A DNA stretch of 64,000 bases from Symbiodinium natans. Lineage: Eukaryota; Sar; Dinophyceae; Suessiales; Symbiodiniaceae. The stretch lies in contig CAJNDS010002261.1 in NCBI GenBank assembly GCA_905221605.1, positions 1 through 64,000 on the forward strand, in the 5' to 3' direction. A model generated the notes under the pieces. The model saw only the letters and a list, made by a program, of their open reading frames with translations. It was not told the origin of the DNA and ran no database searches. The first letter of the stretch is position 1. Every line of letters starts with the position of its first letter. The position numbers and the translations under genes were made by a program. Shown here piece by piece: positions 34,201-45,792 of this stretch.

Positions 34201-34677
34201 GTAGCTGCGCTGCATCTCAGCTTCGTTCATCTCCGTGGCAGGATGGGGCTCAGATTCAGTGCCGGTAGCTTCGAACTCTATGCTGTTCTCCCAGTCGGTC
34301 TCCACTAGTTTGGCTCCGCACTCCTTTGCAAGCGCCAATACCGGATTGGACCTCGATGTACCATGGATCCAGGCTGCACCGAGATCTACAGCTGAGCCAT
34401 CTGCAAAATGCTCGGTACGAACACGTCCACCTAGCCGATCTCGAGCCTCCACCACTGTGACCTCGATGTCTTTTGCAGTCTCGCCCGGTTTCGTCCTGCG
34501 GCCAGGATCCTTCAGGCACGAAGCAGCGGACAGGCCGGCAATGCCAGCACCGATCACCACGACCCGTTTGGCGGGCGGGTGGCCTCTCAGCGCCGGCGCA
34601 GGGCCCAAAGACATTCGAGAGTGATGGGATCCTTCGGTGAGGGGCACAGGTCCCGTGCGCTGACCAACGGCTGTCAT
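31285..34677 (-). CDS. FAD-dependent amine oxidase (polyamine oxidase/LSD1-type), multi-exon
   Basis: A flavin amine oxidase, which oxidises polyamines or other amines to aldehyde and hydrogen peroxide. Minus-strand exons I can place: 34677-33718, 33532-33463, 33284-33254, from 33106 down (lower end not fixed), 32371-32243, 32113-32051, 31880-31835, 31613-31528 and 31384-31285 (TGA stop). Exon 1 carries the FAD dinucleotide site VVVIGAGIAGLSAASCL, the VEARDRLGGRVRT motif and DLGAAWIHG; a later part reads WWDIDDEFDGEHALWQAGYV and ends CTLPLGVLQR. Next come FQPPLPDAKVQALRSLGMG, MEKVALRFERCFW, YWVNLRPVTGSNVLVAY, MTEEEAVKQTMALLK, DEWTCGGYSYLPVGAT, then the C-terminal FAD-binding LHFAGEAS and FPATVHGALLSGRRAA. 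All of these follow family order. Phases match at every junction placed. Donors are GA, GC or GT and acceptors AG|G. One small exon near 32.4-33.05 kb is missing. ATG choices are 34677 or 34614; the frame is open to 34902. Expected length is about 500 residues, normal for the family. Confidence 0.88.
32524..32636 (+). CDS. Candidate antisense exon inside the amine oxidase intron
   Basis: On the plus strand, CTTTTACAG is followed by DPYFKYIHDTLETCFRANV and KTTAENPKLWELCLSPTA, then TGA (32634-32636). The pyrimidine-rich acceptor and balanced composition look genuine. It lies opposite the unresolved intron of the amine oxidase gene, so it would be a nested or overlapping gene. No partner exon was found. 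Confidence 0.3.
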
Positions 34678-35164
34678 CGACTGCCACACCTGTGATCGCA
34701 CCTGGGAGCCCAACACCAGCAATGCGATCGTTTGTGCAAAACACACACTGTAACTTTGCAGGCCCGTGCTGCAGTAGAAGGCGTTGCGCTTGCAAGCCCC
34801 TGTCTCCCGTAAGCTGCAGCTACAAGTTGGGATCTCGCACGGACCATGCTTCATGTTCAAAAGCACCGCCGGACATTTTCCCTCTGGGCATTTTGTGATC
34901 ACTACTGGGCGGCGTCAGCTACGGACGCCCCCTCGTCATTATCAGGGAATCTGAGCTGCACTTAGGCTCAGGGCCATGGTGCAGAAACCCCAAACTCCCG
35001 AGCTTCGAGTCTTAGAGTATTCGGGAGCTGTGTCCAGGCACTGGAGCATGGCTCACAGTCCTGACATCACAGCAGGGTGGAAAAAAACTGGAAGCCACTT
35101 TGTGCCTTATGTGAAACTTCGCACATGCTTCGCGAGGGGAAGAACACTGAACATGAGCAATTAA

Positions 35165-37130
35165 AACCTTCAAAAGGAGGTTGTCCCTGAGGAAAGAGCC
35201 CGCGTCTCGGCAATCGCATAAGGGCTCTGAAACTCCTCACAGGAGCTTTTAGAGCGACCTCAAGCTCTTGGCAAGTCCACTGAAGTCAACAGGTCAACCC
35301 CCAGCACCCCAGCACAGGAGAGTCCACAGCACACCAATTGGGCTCTTGCAGAGCCTCAGCCCAAGTCCCCAGTTCGGCTCCTGCGACCATTCATTTCCGC
35401 CGTGCCACTAGCACCTGGCAATCCCTTCCGAATCGCGGTTGTTCTAAATTCGGGCCCTTCTTCGGGGCGTGGAGAGTGCTTGTTGTATGAAGTTCTTTGG
35501 CGAAAGGTACCTATAAGGGGACTCGAATAAACATTGTAGAATCACTCCGGCACTCTGGGTTCATGGCAGTAGGCTACGCGAATGGGCAAGCACACTCTTT
35601 TGCAAATTCTTGCACGAGGAAGTACCGCCTCGCCTAAAACGTGGCTTCCGCCGGAATCGGCTTAGGGTTTCGGGTTGACATGGCAATCATGCTGACAAGC
35701 CCCACACCTAGTGGACCTAGCGGATTCACGGAGACCAAAGGCTACCCCGGCAAGACCCGACAGTGACACGCGCATCGGGGCCTCTTGGCTCAGCCCTAAA
35801 CCTGAACCCTTTTTAAGCTCTAAACCCGAACCCTTTTTTTAACATTCCCCAAGCGGGTCTGAACCCTAAGCGGGTCTGAGCTCGCCTCGACTTGGCCCAG
35901 AAGGTCCGCCATTTGCACCTCCCAGGCTCCGCTTCAAATGGCTTCGCGCATGGTTGAGCAGTGGCTTCCAGGCTTCTCGAGTACGAGTTGTTCAGGGTTC
36001 GGGGTTCGGGGGCTTGCAGCTAACGACATCTGCATGCTCCGCCACAGCACTCCTCCTACCACCCCCAGTCTTAGTCCACGCCCCATGCCTGCTATTGCTA
36101 CTGCGAAAGTCCCGCTGTAGGTAGCTCTTGACATACGAGGTGAAACTTCAGCCCTAAACCCAAAACCTAGTCTAGCTTGGAACAGCCCCCATAAAACATA
36201 GCTCCTGTGGCACCTGCATAGAGCGAATCATCAGGTCCACGCAGACGATGTCACTTCCTCACGCCAAGGAACCAACGCAGAGTCAAAGAGGCTTGCCGAG
36301 TCTGGGGTTTAGGGTCTGGAGTCTGGGGTGCAGGATACAAGTTGATTTAGTTGATGAGATCATAGGTTTCGGGGGTTTAGGGTTGAGGTTATGTTTGGTT
36401 CAGAGTGTAAGGTGCAGGGTCTAGGCCTGGGTTACTTTGGGCAGCAGAGCCGTCTGATAGTCATGGGGCTACCACAGACCCATGTTGCGCAGGGTGAAGG
36501 GTTTCCGGTCTCAGAGGCTACCTCTGAAAAGGCCCGTGGTGAATCCTCGGCCCTAAATCACACCCGCGGGCTCAGAGCTTCGCTTTGAAGATTCGGCCCG
36601 CAACACCTTTAGTCCCGGGCCCTACCATACACGAACTCCTGAGCCCTGCGACTGCGATGTGGAGTTGGGCTCATCAGTGGCCCTTGATAGCCATTGAACC
36701 CAGTGAGACAGCCCAAGGCTGCCAACAAAACACACAACACCACGACTCCGAGCAGAGATCCGAGTAGAGCACATCTAGGAGCTTCAGGGGTTAGGGTCTC
36801 GGGTTTAGGCGCCGTGGCACTTGAGATGTCCCCCCCTGAGCCCATGGACCCTGAAACCGCACGTGATTTTAATGCCCCTTATCGGAGGGCCCTAAACCAC
36901 AAACCCCAAACCCCAAACCCTAAACCCTGTTTAGATGGGCCCTCTTTTGCGGGAATTGCTTCAGCTGAGTGCTGGACGCCGGGGCTCGCCGCGCAGCCGC
37001 CGGATGCCTCCCCAAGGCTTATGCTCTGTTTAAGCTGGCTTTTCTCCACACATTTTTGGCGTTTAAATTAGTATGTTGTTCTCCGTCATGGTTCTTAAAA
37101 CGAAGAGCTGCCAAAAAACAAAGTGTCTGT
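35165..37130. other. Gene-poor spacer
   Basis: Scattered telomere-like words (36300-36420, 36780-36810, 36895-36930) and short frames without motifs. No gene is supported. Confidence 0.4.
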
Positions 37131-37249
37131 AGTTGTCCCTTCCTGAGAAGCAACCGCGCCGTTGTTCCTTCCTGAAAAGAAGTCTTGTAGGACGGCGAAA
37201 GTACTCAGCGACCTTTGTTGTGAGCTTCTGGTACGGTGGCATGGTCCAG

Positions 37250-37640
37250 CGTTTGGTTTGGCACAGCTGCCTCGCATCCCAAGCGCCTGAAACAAGGGCG
37301 CAAAGCAAAGCAAGACATGCGTGTCATGGGGATCTTGATGTCCTGGCCAAAATTGCCAGCAATTACTTGAGGAACGAACCACCTGAACCACCCAACAGCT
37401 TTGAGTCAAGCGTTTTCTCATTTCGGGGAAGCAGCGGAAAATCTGCAGCTGTGAGCGCTTTGGTGTAAGCTCAGCCTGTGAGTATTGTGCCCTTGAGAAT
37501 GTACCCAGGGCTTCATGAACGCAACTGGCACTCCCGAGCGGATGACCCTCATCCTCAACCTCAAAGCCAAGAAACCCACACTAACTCTCAACATCAATTC
37601 TCCAAATTTGGCTTGCTTACTTCAAGTGCTGAGGGGCCAT
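37250..37640 (+). CDS. Two candidate exons, unknown protein
   Basis: Exon A (about 37250-37462) reads ARHACHGDLDVLAKIASNYL, RNEPPEPPNSFESSVFSFRG and SSGKSAAVSAL, ending at GTGTAAGC. The intron (37463-37508) is only 46 bases and ends CCCAG|G. Exon B starts at 37509 and reads GFMNATGTPERMTLILNLKA followed by LTLNINSPNLACLLQVLRG. Phase is kept (phase 0). The frame stays open to 37796, so the end of exon B is not fixed. No family recognised. Confidence 0.4.
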
Positions 37641-38399
37641 AACATAATTAACGGGGACCCGAAAAGGGCTGAGGACACCTTATCCCCGCCTGCGGCAACG
37701 TCTGCCAAGGATATGGTTCCACCATTGTCCTTCGAGCGGAGCTCGCGTTTAGGGTACAAGGCCTGCTTTAGGGTCCCAAATCCTTCAGCTTTCTAGGGGT
37801 CATGTCAGATAATACATCCCACCATATCATAGATAACTTGGGCTTCAGGGAAGCTAAGTGTAGGGCTCCCCCACATTGTTCGCCTCACCCGCTGATGCCC
37901 CTCCTCTGAATCCCCTCCCCGGCGACCCCCTATTCCCCCCGTTTTGGTGAAGTTTCTATGGAGCACGGAGATTCACGCAGCGTTGGGAGTCGGGTCTCTC
38001 GGCTGGACCTACCAGGGTATGAAGTCCGTTTTCGACGTCTCTACCATCAAGGTAGATAACCAGAAACCTGGTGTGGAACAATCCACGCTGTTTTCAAGTA
38101 CGGAATTCTAGACAAAATTGGCTGGAGGAACGATCGTTCCTTTGCCCTGCATAGACGACGTAGACATATCGTCAGGAAGTGTCCTCACAAGTATCCAAGT
38201 CACAGGACCGACAAATGCGGCATTCAACCAAACATCCAGGAAGTTCGTTCGATTACGCCAACAAAAAGGATCAGACATGAGAAGATCACTTTTTCCTCAT
38301 GATTGGATCGCCCCCCCCCCCCCCGCCCCCGAAAATGTAGCCCGTGCTACGGATTCGGTGCGGTAGTGGCGGTCAGGTGTCTGTCTCTTCTCATTCTAG

Positions 38400-39600
38400 T
38401 TGCAGGCTGGCGCCTCCCTTTTCCAGAACTTTAGGCCCAAGCCACACTGCTAAACCCCAAAAGCCTCTGCGCGCGGCACTGGGTGGGGCCAAAGCGGGCA
38501 CCCTAGATAGAACCAAAACTTGCATAATCTAAAGGGCACTTCTGGTTTCTAAATACCAAGACTTGATTGCTTTATGACGCTGCTGCATTTCAGATGACAA
38601 GCGTAAAACAGTTAACAACCCCTCAAACCACAGCCGAGGCCGAGGCCGGATCAAAGATGTCAGACAGCCGCGTCCGATCTTGCGGGCTGATATCCTCAGG
38701 ACGAAGGTTTTTTTGGGTTCAGGTCTCAAAGTTTTAGGGGGTTTCCTCAAGAGGTTGAGATAGTTATAGGTTGCTTGTAGCGGTTGAAGTATGGGTACAA
38801 GATTCAAAGGTCTCAAAGGTCCTACCCCCAAAGGCCCAGGAGTTAGGCCTGGAGCTACCTTGGGGCTTTTGAGGGTTTAGGGGGGGTGGGGCTCAAGGGG
38901 GTTAGCCTGGCGTCTTGGCATTTAAGGGTTTGGGCTTTTCGGGTTCCAGTTCAAGCAGCCAACTGCACCTGCTTGCCGTCAGGGGACTAGTTCGTCAAGG
39001 ATCTCCTTGGCCACCGGATCCTTGCTGGTTGAGGGGTGGATGCCGTTTTCTCAGGGCCGGGCGTAGAGGCGTCCCAGGATGGGTGGATTGGACTAGATTG
39101 TTCAGTAACCCATGCAAAAAATCTCTACTTTCTCGGGCTAGTGCTAATGCCCAAATTTAGAATTGAAAATCATGCGTCACGCGATCCTTATGTTTTATAG
39201 TCATTAAAGGCCCGTTCTTGCATTCACTTTGTTCATGCGGCAGTATTATTCAGGAGCTCACGGGCGAGTAAGAGAAATACGACATGCTCGCATAACAATA
39301 TCACCGTCTAGAGAAAAACTCATATGAAACCAACCATAAGATAGACCAAGGTGAAGAGTCCAGGAATTCTACTAGCGGCTTGTGCGTTCATGCACTCCAT
39401 TCATTCCTTCTAAGTTACGTGCATTCACTTAGCATACTGTAGTAGCGGCCCAAAAAAACCACACAAGGCCGCACAGAAATAGTCATTTTCTGCTATACCG
39501 GGAAGTCAAACCCCAAAGGAGCATACTACCGAACAGCCTGGTTGAAGGTTGTTTCAGGGTAAACCTTTCAATAAGAATACTACTTACACTACTTACAATA
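38400..39600. other. Spacer without a supported gene
   Basis: Holds GGGTTTAGGGGGG-type words (38870-38890) and TTCATTC-rich AT sequence near 39180-39440. No exon is convincing. Confidence 0.35.
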
Positions 39601-39697
39601 CTATTGATGACGCCTGGGCGTGACATGGCCGAGTGCATGTTGCAAGTTCTTTCCCCTCCCTCCCCTAACTCCCGCTGCAACACGAAACCCCTCAAAC

Positions 39698-39764
39698 CAT
39701 GCTCTGCAACGTTGGCAACGCCCGGCAGTGCCTGGATGGCTTTGTCGATGACTGTTCGAGCCAC
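39698..39764 (-). CDS. Short candidate exon with both splice sites
   Basis: The minus strand has ACCAG|GTGG at 39764 and CATG|GTTTGAGG at 39698. The 67 bases between read VARTVIDKAIQALPGVANVA then EH. This looks like an amphipathic helix and is well balanced. A minus piece at about 40383-40345 (AVDELFEIEARR after AG|G) could be an upstream exon of the same gene. Function unknown. Confidence 0.4.
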
Positions 39765-40424
39765 CTGGTGCACAAAACTCGAAACTCTTGTTGGGGTTTG
39801 GGGCTTGGGGGCTTGGAGCAGTTTAGGTTTTTGGCTTGCTCCTAGCATGACCTCAACTCCAAAGCCCAGATGTAAATCGCCCCTCTGCACGCTGGAGGGC
39901 GCGCGCACACACACACACACCCGCGCACGTGCGCCCGAGCTGGAAGCAGTGCCTCGGGAACGAACGAACCAAAACAAGGTAGATATCGAGGAGGCACGTG
40001 TTTTTCTACGCCGCAACTGCCGCTCCAAGCCTGGATAACAAATGTGCTGGCCCATTTTTTGTTGGAGTAACCAACTAAACCTCAACCCTGAAACCCTAAA
40101 AACCCTACAACACCCTTTCATTAAAACCAAAAGACCCTAAAAACCCAAAGCAAATCCAACAACGAAGCACGGCAAGGGCTCCCATCCAAACCCAGAGAAC
40201 AAGCCCAAACCTGCAAAAACCTCAAAAGCCCGAGAATCATATGAGAGCCCAAATGAAGTCCTAAAAACCCACGAATATGAAAGCCCAAACCATTGAAGGT
40301 CCAAACAGAAGCTACGAACACACGTGGAAAAAACCATGAGAGACCCCTCCGCGCCTCGATCTCGAAGAGTTCGTCCACCGCCTGAAAGGCTTTTCTTCTC
40401 GGGTGTTTGGGGCTTCGGGTTTCG

Positions 40425-40460
40425 AAATCCTAAACCCTAAACCCTAAACCCTAAACCCTC
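40425..40460 (-). repeat. Perfect CCCTAAA run
   Basis: Four to five perfect heptamers. Confidence 0.88.
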
Positions 40461-40789
40461 CTGGCACCTAGATCCCCACAAGTGGCGTGTTTAAGGGAAC
40501 CCTAATGCGGTGAGGCGCTTGGACCTTGGGGATTCAGGGTTTAGGGGTTCACAGCATGTGCAATGCACCCGGAACCCGCATCGGATGATCCTTCCTTAGG
40601 TCCGAGGCTGCAACCGGGAAGCCTCATGCCCCCGAGCAGCAAACCCTCATGCGTACACATTGCGAATCTTAAGCACCTTCTTGCTCATGGATTGCAACTG
40701 GGGTTAGGGGTTGTATTGCAGTCTGCCCTCGAACCGGTCAAGGTGAGCTAAGTTGGCGTTGCCCTCTGATTCCTGACACAAGCGGTCCC

Positions 40790-40965
40790 AAACCCGAATA
40801 CCAAAACCCCCAAACCCCAAACCCAAAAACCCCAAGAGCCTAAACCCCAAAACCCCAAAACCCAAGACCCCAAAACCCAAGACCCCAAAAACCCGAAACC
40901 CCGAAACCCAAAACCCAAAAAAAACCCAAAGAACCCGAAACCCCCAAACCCCGAAACCTAAAAAC
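40790..40965 (-). repeat. Degenerate AACCCCAAAACCC array
   Basis: Loose tandem of ACCCCAAA/ACCCAAGACCCC units, read on the minus strand as GGGTTTTGGG. It produces the spurious Gly/Phe/Leu frame at 40704-40970. Confidence 0.85.
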
Positions 40966-41184
40966 CCCATTCACGTCTAGAGCTGTCGCCAAGAAGCACC
41001 TACACTGGTGAAACCTCGAACTCCAAAAGCACCTGCCCTAAACATTCTGAATGACTAAAACGTGAACTCTTAAAACCAACAAGACTTCCCAAACCTGAGC
41101 CTGAAAATCCCCCAAACCCCTGAATGTCTCGAGTCTGAATCATGAAGCTCCTGGGCGTCGGGCCTCTGAGAAGGTGTGGTGCAG

Positions 41185-41240
41185 TTCACCGTGCTGCGAG
41201 TGCTTCAGGATGCAGGTGATGAGGCGGGTGACCCTGCGAG
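41185..41240 (+). CDS. Short candidate exon with both splice sites
   Basis: GTGCAG precedes and GTAAGG follows a 56-base piece reading FTVLRVLQDAGDEAGDPA. The consensus donor and the helical, acidic sequence support it. No partner exon was identified. Confidence 0.33.
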
Positions 41241-41789
41241 GTAAGGGAATTCAGGGGAGTCCCCTGCCTCCCCACCTCCCTTGTCAGGCCCAAATTCTCG
41301 GGCACAGATGTATTTGGGACGGGGGGTGGGGGGGGAGAGGGGAGGGGTGATTAAGTATTCTTTCCCAAAGGATGATGGGGATGACAAGGCTTGGGGTCGA
41401 CGTGCTGAAAGCTGTGGCGTCGATGGCTCTCTGCTCACCACAGCCCTCTTAAATTCCGGGGCTTCGGATATCTTGGGATGTTCTGCCCGCTTGATAGTAA
41501 CAACCGCACTATGCACTCCCTAGAAGGAGAACAAGCCCCAAATCTCCTAGTGAAAGCCTACAGCATACAGTCAAGAACCCTAAACCTTAACCCGAAACCC
41601 AAAATCTGAAGTTGCTGCACCCGAAAAACCCACACCCCAACCCGAAACGATAACTGAAATCCCAAGCAAGCATAAAAGCCTGAAGCCCCGAAGCCTAAAG
41701 CCCCCAAAAAAGCTGAGCTTGAAAGCAAGGTCGCCAGTAAGAAAGGCAAAAAGCTCCAAAGGCCCCAGAAACTCCTTACAACGCCTGAC

Positions 41790-41920
41790 CCTAAAACCCT
41801 GAAACCCTGAAACCCTTAAACCCTGAAAACCCTGAAAACCCTGAAAACCCTGAAACCCTCAAACCCTGAAACCCTAAAACCCTCAAACCCTCAAAAGCCT
41901 CAAAACCCTCAAAAAAGGCA
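41790..41920 (-). repeat. CCCTGAAA-type array
   Basis: Tandem CCCTGAAA(A) and CCCTCAAA units, variants of the telomere-type heptamer with added A. Confidence 0.88.
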
Positions 41921-41999
41921 CCACCAAGGCAGCGGCCGCGAGGCCAGGAGATGCTCGTCGGCGTGGCGCTTTCGCTTCTTCTCCTCCGCTCTTGTTGAG

Positions 42000-42062
42000 G
42001 GGTTTAGGGTTTAGGGTTTAGGGTTTAGGGTTTAGGGTCTAGGGTCTAGGGTCTAGGGTTTA
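42000..42062 (+). repeat. Perfect TTTAGGG run grading into TCTAGGG
   Basis: About five perfect GGTTTAG heptamers, then three of GGTCTAG. It is in the opposite orientation to the array 80 bases upstream. Confidence 0.92.
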
Positions 42063-42741
42063 GGCCATTCTCGAGGGCTGTGGTTTGAGGACGATGGGCT
42101 CTTCGGACGCCGCTGTGGGGGTTCAGGGTTTGGGGCCGTGCAGAAACCACAGACGACTGGCACCTGGGCCATCTTCTGCGCGGCTGCCTCAGGACCCCAT
42201 GCTGTTTGTTCTGAGGGGGCCCCAGCTGATGTCGGGTGGCCCCAGCCCTCAGCCTCGAGCCTACCCCAAACCCTAAACCAACCCTAAACCCCCAGAGCTT
42301 AATCCTGCCGAGACCCGGAGGGGAAAAAACCTAAGCACTAAACCCTCTGGGGCGGGGGGTACCATGAAGGGGGGGGGGGGTGTATACGTAGGGTTCAAGT
42401 ACCCACAACAATAGCCTGCTTAGGAGCTGCAACACTGTTAGACCCCGCTGAGGCGCGTCCCCCAGAAACCCTTCTAAGCCCCCCAAAGAGCCCCGATAAT
42501 TCTGAAAACCCATGGAGCCCCTCAACTCTTAAAGCGAGTGGTTCTCGGTGGTTCGAGGTCTGAGACCCTGCGGGCTGAGCTGAAAACAGCCCTTACAAGA
42601 CGATACAGCATATATGCAGAACATTGCGAAGTATAATGCACCCAAAAGATTCCAGATTGCCCTGGGCTTGAGTGCAGTTGTCTGAAGGTGCCTAATGCCA
42701 CAGCCCTGGGCCCTGCACTCTCAATCCCTGACACAAACTAG

Positions 42742-42810
42742 GCAGTGGCGAGAGTTGAGGCGGAGGCCATCGTGCTCTCAACGAAAATGGCGGAGATTAC
42801 CTGCAGCTGT
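42742..42810 (+). CDS. Candidate exon, unknown protein
   Basis: After ACTAG|G the plus strand reads AVARVEAEAIVLSTKMAEI then TCSCC before a stop. It is helical and coding-like. An overlapping plus frame (42695-43099) contains DVTWGPTTLGVQVQVWIRLL further on, which may be another exon of the same gene. Confidence 0.3.
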
Positions 42811-43694
42811 TGCTAGCCCGGTCTGCAAGAAAAGGCAAGGCGCTGATATCGTTGAGAGGTGTTCCTTTCTAGAACCTGCACACCACAAGACCACAAAGAA
42901 AGATGTGACTTGGGGTCCCACGACCTTGGGTGTTCAAGTGCAGGTCTGGATCAGATTGCTGGGAATGGGAAAGGACACGTTCCGCACACGTCACGTTACG
43001 TGTTGCGCTCGCCGGACACCGACCCCCAAACACCGTTTGCTCTCGTGTCAGGGGGCTGAAGTGTCAGCTGTAATGTGCTGCTGTTTACTAAAACTCTGAG
43101 CTTGAATCCTGAACAAAGAGAGACGAAGCTGCAGCCGAGGGTCATTGAAAAGCCCGATGGTGATGGAAAATATGAACAGACAGTAGATCAAACCTCTGCA
43201 TGCGGCTTCATGGACACAGCCAGCAGGAAGCGAAGGGCAAGAAAGGGAAGGGTCGAGGCTCTGGGGTTAAAGGATTTTGGGATTCATAGAGTTGATTGTC
43301 ACAAACTCCTGAATCCTAAATCCTTTGAATGGGAAGTGGCGGGCGAACCCTAAACCGAAAGCGTGCTCCAAGACCCAAAGCCATCGGATTGCATCACATT
43401 GCAAAGTTGGTTGACGCTGTGATGAGGCGGGGCACTGTAGAACCAGCTGTAGACACCCATCTCCTGTGAGCATGCCAGGGATCGACATGCTAAATCTGGT
43501 CCCAAACGCGTTTGATATGGCAGGCTGCCTATATTGGGTTCCTCAAACTGGCCCAAAAAGGCTAAAAATCTAGAACCCCTCCCAATGACCCTGATTCCTG
43601 AGAGGAGCCACCAGCATCAGTGCCAGGGATGGCACGGGCGTCCCTTTTGGTTCCGGGCCGGGGGCTGCCTCAGGGTCGTACATTTGAACGCCGG

Positions 43695-43730
43695 TTGGTT
43701 TAGGGTTTAGGGTTTAGGGTTCAGGGTTTT
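43695..43730 (+). repeat. TTTAGGG run
   Basis: Four nearly perfect GGTTTAG units. Similar plus-oriented decayed units continue at 43855-43945. Confidence 0.8.
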
Positions 43731-43746
43731 GTGACAAAGAAACCCC

Positions 43747-43799
43747 CAGATGCTCCTCTTGCACGAACTCGAAGATGGGTTGCCCGGCGATGTTCGCAC
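43747..43799 (-). CDS. Short candidate exon
   Basis: After CCGCAG|G (43799) the minus strand reads GANIAGQPIFEFVQEEHLG. The acceptor and composition are good. The lower end is not fixed and the sequence below becomes telomere-like. Confidence 0.33.
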
Positions 43800-44339
43800 C
43801 TGCGGCATATGAGTCCAATCTTCTGGAGGCAGGTGTTGAGGCTTCGTCGAGGGCTTAGGCTTTAGGGCTCAAGGCTTGGGGTTTAGGATGGTTTAGGGTT
43901 TGGGGTTAGGGTTGGGGGGTTTGGGGCTTGGGGTTTAAGATGCTCCCTCTGGGCCCATTGGGGCTCATGGGCTTTTCGGATGGTCCGCGACTTTCGTCTG
44001 GTGCGTTATGGGCTTGGGGCTTCGAAAATGCTTGGGACCTAACATGCTGGGTTATAGGGTGCAGGGTTTAGGCCGGCTGCAGGGATCCACGGCTGGCTGG
44101 ATCTTCTACATGGACCCCATGGTTTCATCATGACTAGGGTTTTGAGGGTTTAGGGGGCGCCTCTTCTTCTCTATGCAGACTGGTCAGAGGTGAGATGGGG
44201 GAAAACTCTAGGGGAGCCTTTCTTGGTACCCTACTAAAGGAGAGAAACCCTAAACCCTGGCCCCTAATCTTGGACCACCCTCCCTGTATTGTAAACTATA
44301 AATGCAACCACGGCACAGTCACCGAAGCTGCATCGAAAG

Positions 44340-44404
44340 GTGGAGTACCTCAAGCAGCTTCTTCGTGCTGGCGCCGTGCTTCCCCAAGAAGCTTTAGAAG
44401 TTTG
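44340..44404 (+). CDS. Short candidate exon
   Basis: After CGAAAG|G the plus strand reads VEYLKQLLRAGAVLPQEALE. It looks like a helix-loop segment of a real protein. Beyond about 44404 the frame runs into GGGTTTAGG-like sequence and is probably intron. Confidence 0.33.
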
Positions 44405-45072
44405 GGGGGTTACGAAGGCTCTAGTTTGCCAGCGGGGTTTAGGCTTGGAGCTTTGGATTTCGGCTTTGGCTGTCGGGGTTTTGGTTGAAGGTTCAGGTTG
44501 GAGGGAGCTGCAAGAAATGCAGAACTAAGCGAAGCCTACCCCCTATGTCCCTCAATATCCGTAAATTAAATCAAAAGCCCCAAAGCCATACCCTCAGAGG
44601 TCTGGACATCGATCGTGGAACCGAGTCGAACCACGGTGTGACGTTCTGCCTCAATGCGGTTTAAGGCTTTATGGACTCTATGGGCTTTAATCCTAGGGTT
44701 TAGGCTTTAGGCTTTAGGGTTTCGGGGTTAGGGTTTAGGATTTAGGACTTAGTATTGAGGCATTGGGGCCTGAAAAACCTACATTTTTGGGGTTTGGAGG
44801 TTCGGGCTTTAGGGCCTGAAGCCTACGCTCAGGGCATGTCAGTATTTCTCTGGCTCATCCGGGAGCTTGATCTGGCTAAACCCTAAACCCTCTAAGCAGG
44901 GGCTAGGGTTTAGGGCTCATACCGCAAAACATTTAAAAAAAAGATCCTAGAAGCCACGCCCCTGCTTCGCAGAAGTAAGGGTTTGTAGGGGCTTAAGGTA
45001 CGGTATTTGGGAGGAGGGTTGCGGGCTGAGGGTTTGCATCCTGACACCAACCGCACCCGTTCCTCCTCCCAG

Positions 45073-45142
45073 GGCCCCTGCGCTTCCTTCCGCCGCCCGA
45101 GAAGCTCCCGAAAGACCAGCGCCGCGACATACCTGAGCGCCG
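45073..45142 (+). CDS. Well-bounded internal exon, unknown protein
   Basis: A pyrimidine-rich acceptor (TTCCTCCTCCCAG|G) and a consensus donor (CG|GTACGT) bound 70 bases reading PLRFLPPPEKLPKDQRRDIP then ER. Both sites and the strongly coding-like, charged peptide agree. Flanks are telomere-like (45180-45232). It may belong with the candidates at 44340 and 45511 on the same strand, but no phase link was established. Confidence 0.5.
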
Positions 45143-45189
45143 GTACGTGGAGACGTTTGGGATGCAGCATTGGGCTCAGAGGAGGCTTG

Positions 45190-45232
45190 GGTAAACCCTA
45201 AACCCTAAACCCCGAAACCCTAAACCCTAAAG
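45190..45232 (-). repeat. CCCTAAA run
   Basis: Five heptamers, one altered (CCCCGAAA), followed by a G-rich run. Confidence 0.88.
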
Positions 45233-45510
45233 GGGGGCGGGGGGGTTGAGGGGTCAGAGATTCAGGGGATCGCACCCAGGAGGTTGTGGGGGAGTGGGGC
45301 TCCCTCTTTGGTGAAGCTGGGGGCATTGACTTGGTCAGGAAGGAAAGGGACCAAAGGCTGCTGTGTATAAGTCATCTGCGTCCCCCCGAAGTATTCTATC
45401 ATGTGTCCTGAGCATGTCTCATACTGCTGCTATGTCCTCCAGACACTGCCGGTGGGAAAATCCATGACGCTAAGCTGAAATGCTCAACCCCTCCCTTTCA
45501 ACCAAAAAGC

Positions 45511-45792
45511 TTGCATTTTGTTTGCCTGTACGCCTTGCGCAACTTGCCTTTCCAAGTTCTGTGGTGGGGGGACTTAGACGAAACAATTCGTGAGCAAAGT
45601 CCTAAAATCGGTAACAAACATGCATATTTCATTAGTTCATCATGGCAAAAGAAACGGCAAAATCCGATCATGGTATTCGCGCACCTCTTCTCGGAGCGTG
45701 TTCTCAGAGTCTGGATGTTTGTGCAACTCGGTTTGGGGGGTGATGCTTTTTGCTGGCGGCTCTCGAGCTCGAGGGCTATGAGATCAGAATGA
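45511..45792 (+). CDS. Candidate exon, unknown protein
   Basis: A 93-codon plus frame reads HFVCLYALRNLPFQVLWWGD, LDETIREQSPKIGNKHAYFI, then MVFAHLFSERVLRVWMFVQL. Aromatic-rich but balanced. An antisense frame is open too. It lies just downstream of the 3' end of the DIRS-like element and may or may not relate to it. No domain recognised. Confidence 0.35.
   Translation: MHFVCLYALRNLPFQVLWWGDLDETIREQSPKIGNKHAYFISSSWQKKRQNPIMVFAHLFSERVLRVWMFVQLGLGGDAFCWRLSSSRAMRSE

Noticed and set aside
34235-34795. Plus-strand 129-codon and minus-strand 179-codon frames
   Set aside because: Overlap the amine oxidase first exon, whose FAD motifs decide the frame.
39483-40130. 215-codon minus frame as one protein
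   Set aside because: Only the 67-base piece at 39698-39764 has splice sites and coding character; the rest crosses a (CA)n run and telomere-like sequence.
40704-40970. Gly/Phe/Leu/Val-rich minus frame
   Set aside because: Shadow of the AACCCCAAA array.
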